A stretch of 5,496 nt of DNA from Proteobacteria bacterium UBA6921 (lineage in GTDB: Bacteria > Pseudomonadota > Gammaproteobacteria > SG8-11). Numbering within the stretch: position 1 is the first letter of the stretch; each line of letters begins with the position of its first letter. This document shows positions 1-5,154 of this stretch, one piece after another. The notes under the pieces were generated by a model that saw only the letters and a program-made list of their open reading frames with translations, searched no databases and was not told where the DNA came from. The DNA lies in the NCBI GenBank assembly GCA_002450895.1, contig DKAR01000073.1:1770-7265 (forward strand). The letters run 5' to 3'. A program made the translations under genes and the position numbers.

Positions 1-239
1 TCGACGCGCGGGCTGTCCTTGCAGTCGAAACGCCACAGCTGCATTACTTTATAGCCGCGACCAGCGTCGTTCTTTATCCAGTCAGTCAGTTGGCCTGTCA
101 GCGTCGCGTCAGCGTTCCAGGCATCGCACGCCGCCTTGGCCCATTCCGCATTCATCATTACCGGCGCGGCCGCGACGGTTGAACCCCAAAACCCGATCCC
201 CGCCAGAAGTACCCCTGCCAAACGAAAACCGACTTTCAT
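1..239 (-). CDS. Exported protein of unknown function, N-terminal part (cut by window edge)
   Basis: The reading frame opens with ATG at 239 on the minus strand and runs out of the window after 79 codons, so the C-terminus is missing. A good ribosome binding site (GGAGG, 8 bases before the ATG) fixes the start. Residues 1-25 form a typical Sec signal peptide: a short basic start (MKVGFR), a hydrophobic core of Leu, Ala, Gly and Ile, and small residues ending in AAA. Cleavage is likely around residues 24-25, giving a periplasmic protein. The mature start is rich in Trp and charged residues (NAEWAKAACDAWNAD, then DWIKNDAGRGYKVMQLWR) and has two cysteines (about residues 38 and 73) that could form a disulfide in the periplasm. 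I do not recognise the family and assign no function. It is divergent from the rhodanese gene, with 256 bp between the two start codons. Confidence 0.8.
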   Translation of the reverse strand, partial: MKVGFRLAGVLLAGIGFWGSTVAAAPVMMNAEWAKAACDAWNADATLTGQLTDWIKNDAGRGYKVMQLWRFDCKDSPRV

Positions 240-268
240 GAATGCGACCTCCGTAAAAGTGGATTTCT

Positions 269-280
269 CAGTCTAGACTG
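269..280. repeat. 12-bp perfect palindrome, possible operator
   Basis: CAGTCTAGACTG is a perfect inverted repeat. One mismatched pair further out the symmetry resumes for two more bases on each side (266-283). It lies 30 bp upstream of the start codon of the left-edge exported protein and about 35 bp before the -35 element proposed for the rhodanese gene. Just beside it, TGCATA occurs twice (287-292 and 294-299). This is a plausible dimeric-regulator site serving one or both divergent genes. No regulator is identified, and a 12-bp palindrome can occur by chance. Confidence 0.3.
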
Positions 281-314
281 TGATTTTGCATACTGCATAT
301 CAAACCAGCACGAA

Positions 315-343
315 TTGAGAGGCGGTTTTTATCGGTGTATACA
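315..343 (+). promoter_or_regulatory. Putative sigma70 promoter for the rhodanese gene
   Basis: TTGAGA at 315-320 matches five of six bases of the -35 consensus. A 17-bp spacer follows, then TATACA at 338-343, which matches four of six bases of the -10 consensus and sits in an AT-rich tract (TATACATAAT). Transcription would start near 350 and give a leader of about 145 bases before the start codon at 496. Assigned by eye only. I see no convincing alternative nearer the gene, but promoter calling by eye is unreliable. Confidence 0.4.
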
Positions 344-495
344 TAATTCCCGCTTTGGAATGCCTGTTTGGACGTGAGCGGACGGTTTTTTGGCGCAGCG
401 CGCAGATTCGCCGCTGCGTTTAGCGATGCGCCAGCATGGAAAGTGCCCGCAATGTACTTTCGATCCGCGCAATGGAACACAGGGAGCATCACATC
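344..495 (+). other. Leader/intergenic stretch upstream of the rhodanese gene
   Basis: These bases separate the proposed promoter from the rhodanese start codon. I find no convincing small gene in them. Open frames here either lack a ribosome binding site or are upstream extensions of the rhodanese frame, with an in-frame ATG at 436 that has no Shine-Dalgarno sequence. The only clear signal is the AGGGAG ribosome binding site at 481-486, nine bases before the ATG at 496. Confidence 0.4.
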
Positions 496-954
496 ATGGT
501 TAGCCGAAAATTACTTCTGGTCATCGCTACCTTCTGCTTGGCGGCCCCCGGCCTGGCTGCCAGCGCATCGTCAGGCTACCCCGCATCGATCGCGGACTGG
601 GTGGCGGCAACCAAGAAACAGGTCAAACTGATCGACCTGAAAAATCTGAAAGCCGTGCTCGACTCAGGGTCACCGCTTGTCCTGGTCGATGTTCGTGAGC
701 CGGATGAGTTTGAAACGGGACATCTGGCGGGAGCCGTAAACATTCCGCGTGGCGTGATCGAATTCCGAATCTGGCCCTTGATCGGATTTCCGGATCACGT
801 CGACATGGGCGCACGGATCGTGCTGTATTGCGGAAGCGGCGCGCGATGCGCGCTTGCCGCCAAGTCGTTACAGGAACTCGGATTCAACAACGTGTACAGC
901 GCGGATATGACGCTGAAGGACTGGACGGCGGCGGGTTATCCGCTGGAAAAATGA
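496..954 (+). CDS. Exported single-domain rhodanese (sulfurtransferase)
   Basis: A 152-residue protein. The ATG at 496 is chosen because AGGGAG lies nine bases upstream and because residues 1-22 then form a clean Sec signal peptide (MVSRK, a hydrophobic core, then GLAA). An in-frame ATG at 436 would bury that signal behind 20 residues. The rhodanese fold covers roughly residues 42-150. The family hallmarks are present: VDVREPDEFETGHLAGA at 64-80, with Asp65, Arg67 and His76; the active-site loop CGSGAR starting at Cys112; and a C-terminal DWTAAGYPL segment. The six-residue CxxxxR loop is typical of sulfurtransferases rather than Cdc25-type phosphatases. The expected chemistry is transfer of a persulfide sulfur carried on Cys112, here in the periplasm. 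A second cysteine, Cys118, lies immediately after the loop and might resolve a persulfide or disulfide. The physiological donor and acceptor cannot be inferred. The gene converges with the CheZ-like gene, with 26 bp between stop codons. Confidence 0.92.
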   Translation: MVSRKLLLVIATFCLAAPGLAASASSGYPASIADWVAATKKQVKLIDLKNLKAVLDSGSPLVLVDVREPDEFETGHLAGAVNIPRGVIEFRIWPLIGFPDHVDMGARIVLYCGSGARCALAAKSLQELGFNNVYSADMTLKDWTAAGYPLEK

Positions 955-980
955 TCGCGCGCCAAACGCGGCGTTCAGCG

Positions 981-1541
981 CTAGAACAGTTCGATATCGT
1001 TCTTTTTGGCTTTGGCCTGGATGGCCTTGCAACGCTCCAGAGCCTGTTCGATTGAAGCGCCTTTGAGCAGTTCCTCGAACATCACTCGTTCCGCTTCGAT
1101 CGTGTATTTTGATTTGATCTTTTCCTGCATGCCACGCCAGGCAAACGGGTTGTAGAGCTGTTCGCGATCCGCCACCAGATTGCCCAATGCGCGCAAGCTG
1201 TTCGAAACATGGTTCAGGCGCTGCGTCAGCTTGTCGTAAAACTGAAACGCAACAATCGTCTTGTGCATCTGGTCGGAAATTTCCTGGCACTTCTCCGTAA
1301 TGGTTTCCTTGGACGCGGAACCCGGCAGCTCATTGGCCGCGAGCATCACGACCTCGGCATTGCCCGCCATCGAGGTGAAGGCATCTCCCAGCGCTGCGAC
1401 AGACTCGTCGCCTTCCGTCAATGCACTTGCGATTTGCGCGACGGCGAGATTAAGCATGCGCAACGTTTCATGGACTTGACTCCAGTCCAGATCGGGATTG
1501 AACGAAGTTGATGGCGCAGCTTTCGATTCACGGTTTGACAT
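981..1541 (-). CDS. CheZ-like small helical protein (candidate response-regulator phosphatase)
   Basis: A 186-residue protein with no signal peptide, so cytoplasmic. It reads as almost wholly alpha-helical after a disordered start (about 1-17): helices near 18-42, 45-70, a long central helix near 78-120, and 135-178. The central core, AFQFYDKLTQRLNHV, contains Asp103 and Gln107 spaced as DxxxQ. This is the arrangement of the catalytic Asp and Gln in CheZ (D-L-T-G-Q), the phosphatase of phospho-CheY. The protein ends in NDIELF after a basic linker (KAKK), much as CheZ ends in an acidic-hydrophobic peptide that docks on CheY. The motif match is seen directly; the phosphatase role is inferred. 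It could instead be a CheZ-related family that has lost activity. An in-frame TTG at 1577 has an AGGGA nine bases upstream and would add 12 residues. I prefer the ATG at 1541, although its ribosome binding site is weak. The gene lies 125 bp downstream of the helical-repeat gene on the same strand and is not tightly coupled to it. Confidence 0.7.
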   Translation of the reverse strand: MSNRESKAAPSTSFNPDLDWSQVHETLRMLNLAVAQIASALTEGDESVAALGDAFTSMAGNAEVVMLAANELPGSASKETITEKCQEISDQMHKTIVAFQFYDKLTQRLNHVSNSLRALGNLVADREQLYNPFAWRGMQEKIKSKYTIEAERVMFEELLKGASIEQALERCKAIQAKAKKNDIELF

Positions 1542-1576
1542 GGACGTCCAACTCGCAGTTCGGGGGTTGTACAGCA

Positions 1577-1611
1577 ATAGCGACGTTCCCTGCCGCGACT
1601 TGAATCGCTAT
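1577..1611. repeat. Inverted repeat upstream of the CheZ-like gene
   Basis: ATAGCGA (1577-1583) and TCGCTAT (1605-1611) are perfect 7-bp inverted arms separated by 21 bases. They lie in the 125-bp gap between the helical-repeat gene and the CheZ-like gene, 36 bp before the preferred start codon of the latter. On the transcript the arms could enclose the AGGGA that would serve the alternative TTG start. Operator, RNA stem and coincidence are all possible. Confidence 0.2.
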
Positions 1612-1666
1612 GACACCGGGCACGCCGCTTGCGCCCTTACGGCTTGCGACGCGGGATTAATCAACC

Positions 1667-2545
1667 CTATTGGCCAGACGACTGCGGTGTGGACTTCCTT
1701 TGCTTCTTCAACAAATTGGCAAGATCCGCCTGCTTTGCCTTTTCCGCACTCTCGATCAAGGAATCCAGTATTGCTGCATCCGGTTGCAAATCTGCAACGC
1801 GACGCGCCAGAAGTACGCCAAGCGCGGAATCTTCAGTCGACAACAAGGCGACAGCGATGCGGCCGCCGTAATCGGTCAGATACTCGCGCCGCGCTGTCCA
1901 GTAGGCGGCATGATCCGGTGCGACGCCCTCGGCTTCCATCGCCTGCAGTTCAGCAATCTCTGCAACGGTCGTTCGACCCATCGCCACGAGATCACTCCCA
2001 AGTTCTGCCGTCCGCCCTGCATTCAGCAATTCCATTCGAATCACCGCCCGCATCAACAGGCGCGTGGGCCGTGCCTTTTCGCCCATCGATTTGAGCTGGT
2101 CGTAGAGTTCCAAAACCCGTTGCGGTTGATCCAAAGCATAGTTCAGCGCAATGAATTCGAGGATTTCATCGGTCCCCGCAACGAAAGTCAGAATGAGCCC
2201 GGCGCGAATCCGAATCTCTTCGCGCATCACCGCAAGCGCCGGCGGATAGCGATCGCCCAGCGCGGCGATTTCTGCAGGCAAAATACTCAGGCGCATGAGT
2301 GAAAGGCGCGCCACGCTGCGGCTGTACGCGAAGGCCTGAACATAATTTTGCACCGCGGCGGCGTACTCGCCCGCGTTCGCCAGCCGCCGCGCCTCGTCAA
2401 TCAGCTTGATCATCCGACTTTCGGCACCGACATGTTCCGGCGTCAATGGCTCGCGCTCGGGATTCGCCGCTGGAAGATCGGCGGCGACGACTGGAACAGT
2501 CACCGTCGCGACCAGGAGCGCCACGACAAATGTCAGATGCCACAC
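1667..2545 (-). CDS. Exported alpha-helical (TPR-like) protein of unknown function
   Basis: A 292-residue protein if translation starts at GTG 2545. That start is chosen because it places a Sec signal peptide exactly at the N-terminus (MWHLTFVVALLVATVTVPVVAA, residues 1-22) and avoids running over the divergent gene. The open frame continues upstream to 2719, but that extension is antisense to the neighbouring coding sequence. No strong ribosome binding site precedes the GTG. The mature part is helical, with helix-turn-helix pairs. Residues 44-75 (LIDEARRLANAGEYAAAVQNYVQAF) match a tetratricopeptide repeat in spacing and small residues, and 130-155 (YALDQPQRVLELYDQL) looks like a second, weaker one. 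The C-terminal 25 residues are Lys, Gln and Ser rich. TPR-type folds usually mediate protein-protein contact, here in the periplasm. I do not recognise a named family. Its divergent pairing with the zincin-like gene suggests, but does not prove, a shared role. Confidence 0.75.
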   Translation of the reverse strand: MWHLTFVVALLVATVTVPVVAADLPAANPEREPLTPEHVGAESRMIKLIDEARRLANAGEYAAAVQNYVQAFAYSRSVARLSLMRLSILPAEIAALGDRYPPALAVMREEIRIRAGLILTFVAGTDEILEFIALNYALDQPQRVLELYDQLKSMGEKARPTRLLMRAVIRMELLNAGRTAELGSDLVAMGRTTVAEIAELQAMEAEGVAPDHAAYWTARREYLTDYGGRIAVALLSTEDSALGVLLARRVADLQPDAAILDSLIESAEKAKQADLANLLKKQRKSTPQSSGQ

Positions 2546-2559
2546 AATTGATCTATCAT
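2530..2559 (+). promoter_or_regulatory. Putative promoter giving a leaderless transcript of the zincin-like gene
   Basis: TATCAT at 2554-2559 matches five of six bases of the -10 consensus. ATGTCA at 2530-2535 matches four of six of the -35, with an 18-bp spacer. Transcription would begin about seven bases after the -10, that is on or beside the A of the ATG at 2566. This fits the absence of any Shine-Dalgarno sequence before that ATG. The promoter lies inside the first codons and start region of the divergent gene. Assigned by eye. Confidence 0.35.
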
Positions 2560-2568
2560 GCGCGCATG
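2557..2568. repeat. 12-bp perfect palindrome over the divergent start region
   Basis: CATGCGCGCATG is a perfect inverted repeat that overlaps the end of the proposed -10 element and includes the ATG of the zincin-like gene. It begins 12 bp from the GTG of the divergent helical-repeat gene. A repressor bound here would block both genes. GC-alternating palindromes are fairly easy to get by chance in GC-rich DNA, so support is modest. Confidence 0.3.
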
Positions 2569-3882
2569 TCGCGTGTTTCACTTTCACTTGTACTCCTCGT
2601 CTCAACGGCACTTCACGCGGCTGAACCCGAATCCCTGGTGCTGGATTTTCCGATTTACGATGCGCCATACAACAACAGCGACGGGTACACGGCGCCGAGT
2701 ATGCGTCAGTCGCTGGCAATAACCAAAGACTTCTACCAGTTCACGCATAACGCGATCGCACAGCGCTTTCCCGAGCGGCGGCAGGCGCGCCTCTGGGCCA
2801 CCATCGGTCTGGACTTCCTGATGACCTGGCTGCCACCCGGTGACTCCTGGCTGCATGAGGAATGGCATCGCGCGGTCATGGGCCAGTATGGTATCGACAG
2901 CTATAACGACGTGTACAACCTCCCGCTGTTCGCGGACACCATTGCGGTGAGTCACGTGCGTGATGAGGATCTGGTCTGGCTCAAGACCCATCACCCGGCG
3001 GATCAGGTCCGACTTTCAGCCGCGGGACTCGAAGCGCAAAACGAACTCGTTACCGCAATGGAGCGTGACGCATTTTTCTTCGACGTCCGTAATTTCAATT
3101 TGTTTCTGTACTGGAGCAACCTGGCCAACAACACCTTCTATCTCGCCACGTGCGCAAGTCGGGATGCGGATTCCATTACCTCCGATGCATATGAAAGCGA
3201 AGGACGCAGCATCTCAAAACGCGACTTTACCGGACTTGATTGCAACGCTTGGGTGTATGACCTGTTTCGACCGAATGAACCGTACGAAGCCCGAGGAACG
3301 CACCCTTCCGGCGTTGGCATTGACCGCTACATCGATTGGTCTGACCTTTCGCAAGCGGAGCGTGATTTCCTGCGACGCCAGCGCAATCTTTCCCTGCTGA
3401 GTTTCGTCGATCCGTTCCTGTTCGGGTTTGATGATGGTTTTCGATGGGGAAACACGCGAGTTTCTGCCAATCTTCGGCACTATTTGACTTCCTTTGGTTA
3501 TACGCTCGACGCTCATGTTTTTCTGGCCGGGCAGTCCTTAAAAACCAACATCACCGCGCATTGGTACCGAAACAAGAACCATGGTTACCCCGGAATCAGT
3601 GTGGAGTGGATGAACCTGCCTTTGCCGTCATCATTCACTCGCGTTCGCGTGTCGCTGCTGACCGCGCTCTGGCGGCAACCGGACGACCAAGTCTTTGATA
3701 CCCGAAAAGCGACCACCGGAGGTGAACTCGCAGCTCGCGTCGACATTGCATTCGCTCCGCCTTGGGGTTTCTTTGTCGAAGTCGATGGAAAAACCGAGGG
3801 TTGGGTTTCAGGTAGCGTCTATCTTGACCGCAACGTCAGCGGCCGCTTTGGCGTTCAAGCGCGCTGGGCACGCCCTCATTAG
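2566..3882 (+). CDS. Exported protein with HEEWH zincin-like motif and C-terminal beta-strand (barrel-like) region
   Basis: A 438-residue protein. From ATG 2566 the first 19 residues form a Sec signal peptide (MSRVSLSLVLLVSTALHA, cleavage likely after Ala18). The N-terminal half is largely helical. It carries DSWLHEEWHRAVMGQYGI, in which His97-Glu98-x-x-His101 is the HExxH zinc-binding signature of metallopeptidases. Glu156 in AAGLEAQNEL lies 55 residues on and could be the third ligand. Hydrophobic segments flank this part (78-90 and about 172-195). Residues 245-285 (GIDRYIDWSDLSQAERDFL) form a linker. From about 297 to the end the sequence alternates polar and hydrophobic residues in some eight strand-like runs, such as TRVSANLRHYL, LKTNITAHWYR, TRVRVSLLTALW and SGRFGVQARW. 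This suggests a small outer-membrane barrel or a beta-sandwich. I do not recognise a named family, and peptidase activity is inference. An alternative in-frame ATG at 2530 has AGGAG eleven bases upstream and would add 12 residues, overlapping the divergent gene. Confidence 0.78.
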   Translation: MSRVSLSLVLLVSTALHAAEPESLVLDFPIYDAPYNNSDGYTAPSMRQSLAITKDFYQFTHNAIAQRFPERRQARLWATIGLDFLMTWLPPGDSWLHEEWHRAVMGQYGIDSYNDVYNLPLFADTIAVSHVRDEDLVWLKTHHPADQVRLSAAGLEAQNELVTAMERDAFFFDVRNFNLFLYWSNLANNTFYLATCASRDADSITSDAYESEGRSISKRDFTGLDCNAWVYDLFRPNEPYEARGTHPSGVGIDRYIDWSDLSQAERDFLRRQRNLSLLSFVDPFLFGFDDGFRWGNTRVSANLRHYLTSFGYTLDAHVFLAGQSLKTNITAHWYRNKNHGYPGISVEWMNLPLPSSFTRVRVSLLTALWRQPDDQVFDTRKATTGGELAARVDIAFAPPWGFFVEVDGKTEGWVSGSVYLDRNVSGRFGVQARWARPH

Positions 3883-3918
3883 TCACGAGAACGAGTTCCG
3901 AAAGTGAATTTTGTTGAT

Positions 3919-3963
3919 AACTGCGCCCGTAAAGGGTGCAAGTTGCGCCTTATTGGGGAATAA
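3919..3963 (+). promoter_or_regulatory. Hairpin cluster between the zincin-like and HD-GYP genes
   Basis: AACTGCGCCC (3919-3928) can pair with GGGTGCAAGTT (3934-3944) around the loop GTAAA, giving a stem of ten pairs with one G-U pair and one bulged A. A competing pairing uses AAGGGTGCAA (3932-3941) with TTGCGCCTT (3943-3951), so the two cannot form together. TTATT-GGGG-AATAA (3950-3963) adds a short perfect hairpin. There is no U-run after the main stem, so a standard intrinsic terminator is not supported. It may be a Rho-independent-like barrier, a leader element of the HD-GYP gene, or mRNA 3'-end protection. Confidence 0.35.
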
Positions 3964-3993
3964 TCTGATTTCTGTTTTGGTTGCGGTGTTGGT

Positions 3994-4021
3994 CGTCCCG
4001 CGAATTTATGTCGAGGGAGCG
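3994..4021 (+). promoter_or_regulatory. Ribosome binding site of the HD-GYP gene, possibly sequestered in a stem
   Basis: GAGGGAG (4013-4019) is the Shine-Dalgarno sequence that decides for ATG 4023 over the in-frame ATG at 4008 and TTG at 3981, neither of which has one. CGTCCC (3994-3999) can pair with GGGAGCG (4015-4021) with one bulged G, covering the ribosome binding site. The stem is short (six pairs), so its effect on translation is conjecture. Confidence 0.4.
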
Positions 4022-4022
4022 T

Positions 4023-5150
4023 ATGCAAAATCATTCACCCACCGGGTTCTATTCATTCTTTGACAGCGGCACCATCGGAAAAGCGGCCGAACCCGCGCGA
4101 ATTCTTGTCGTCGACGACGACGAAATCCAGCTCCGGCTGCTTATCACAATTCTCGAGCAGCACGGTTATGAGGTGGAACGGGCAAGCGACGGCGCCGGCG
4201 CAAAGGAACGCGTTGCTGCCCGCCAGCCGGACATCATATTGCTCGACGTCATGCTGCCGGATACGGACGGGTTCCAGCTCACGCGCGAACTGAAATCCAA
4301 AGTCGAAACCGCAGGCATCCCGATCATCATCATTACGGCGCGCGCGGAGCGCGACGCGCGCATTCAGGGCCTGGAATCCGGTGCCGAGGATTTTCTCACC
4401 AAGCCGGTGGATCACGTCGAGCTTGCCGTACGCGTCCGCAATCTGCTCAACCTGAAACTGTTTCACGATTTGTTGCGCCACAATAATCGAATTCTCGAAC
4501 GTCAGGTCGACGAAAAAACCGAACAGGTCCGCCAGCAATGCATCGAGACTGTGTTGACGCTGATGCGCGCAGCCGAGTATCGCGATGAAACAACCGGGCG
4601 TCATGTGAACCGCATTAGCCATTACGCAGTGACACTGGCGGAACGCGTCGGGATGAATCGCGATTTCCGCGAGCAGATCTTTTACGCCAGCCCGATGCAC
4701 GATATCGGCAAGCTCGGCATCCCCGATCACATCCTGCTCAAACCTGCGCCGCTCACTGAAAACGAGTGGCAGATCATGAAAACGCACACGACTCTCGGAC
4801 GCGAGATCCTCAGCGGGAGCAACTCACCCTTTCTTGCGATGGGCGCACAGATTGCCATGTCCCACCATGAATTTTGGGACGGCTCCGGTTATCCCCAGGG
4901 ACTGCGAGGCGAGGAAATCCCGCTGGCGGCGCGCATCATGACGTTGTGCGATGTTTACGATGCGCTGCGCAGCAAACGACCCTATAAGATGCAGCTTTCA
5001 CACGCTGACGCCGTGGCCACGATAACTCGCGGCGATCAGCGAATTCGCCCCGACCAATTCGATCCAGAACTGCTGGATGCCTTCCTGTCCAGCGAGCATC
5101 ACTTCGCACAGGTTTACGGCGAAATCGGCCAACGTTCGGTGGGCCACTAA
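4023..5150 (+). CDS. Two-component response regulator, REC plus HD-GYP (c-di-GMP phosphodiesterase)
   Basis: A 375-residue protein starting at ATG 4023, chosen by its GAGGGAG ribosome binding site. Residues 1-25 are an unstructured lead. The receiver domain (about 26-142) has the acidic pocket DDD at 31-33, phospho-acceptor Asp75 in LLDVMLPD, Thr105 and Lys127 in LTKP. A helical linker, probably a coiled coil, spans 143-175. The HD-GYP domain (about 176-360) shows the family's metal and signature residues: Arg193-His194, His226-Asp227 in MHDIGK, His255, the HHEFWDGSGYP block at 281-291, and DVYDAL at 310-315. With these intact it should hydrolyse cyclic di-GMP to pGpG or GMP in the cytoplasm, with activity set by phosphorylation of Asp75. 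Lowering c-di-GMP usually favours motility over biofilm. The kinase is not proven; the convergent histidine kinase whose stop lies 4 bp away is an obvious candidate. Length and architecture are normal for the RpfG-like class. Confidence 0.95.
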   Translation: MQNHSPTGFYSFFDSGTIGKAAEPARILVVDDDEIQLRLLITILEQHGYEVERASDGAGAKERVAARQPDIILLDVMLPDTDGFQLTRELKSKVETAGIPIIIITARAERDARIQGLESGAEDFLTKPVDHVELAVRVRNLLNLKLFHDLLRHNNRILERQVDEKTEQVRQQCIETVLTLMRAAEYRDETTGRHVNRISHYAVTLAERVGMNRDFREQIFYASPMHDIGKLGIPDHILLKPAPLTENEWQIMKTHTTLGREILSGSNSPFLAMGAQIAMSHHEFWDGSGYPQGLRGEEIPLAARIMTLCDVYDALRSKRPYKMQLSHADAVATITRGDQRIRPDQFDPELLDAFLSSEHHFAQVYGEIGQRSVGH

Positions 5151-5154
5151 TCCG

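Noticed and set aside
955..980. Possible bidirectional terminator between the rhodanese and CheZ-like genes
   Set aside because: Only a 5-bp inverted repeat (AACGC/GCGTT) with a one-base loop and no U-run on either strand; too weak to call.
868..1290. Minus-strand open frame across the rhodanese 3' end and the CheZ-like gene
   Set aside because: It crosses two convergent genes that both have recognisable protein features; its own product has none.
1498..2302. Plus-strand open frames of about 200 codons (1498-2094 and 1670-2302)
   Set aside because: They lie antisense to the CheZ-like and helical-repeat genes, are low-complexity Arg/Ser/Pro-rich translations, and lack ribosome binding sites.
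2546..2719. Upstream extension of the helical-repeat gene to 2719
   Set aside because: It would bury the signal peptide behind 58 Arg/Cys-rich residues and overlap the N-terminus of the divergent gene; GTG 2545 gives a proper export signal.
3883..4022. c-di-GMP (GEMM) riboswitch upstream of the HD-GYP gene
   Set aside because: The conserved GEMM core and tetraloop-receptor elements are not visible; only generic hairpins are present.
4053..4787. Long open frame (244 codons) on the minus strand within the HD-GYP gene
   Set aside because: It is wholly antisense to a clearly recognisable REC/HD-GYP coding sequence and its translation shows no domain or export signal; GC-rich codon structure produces such shadows.
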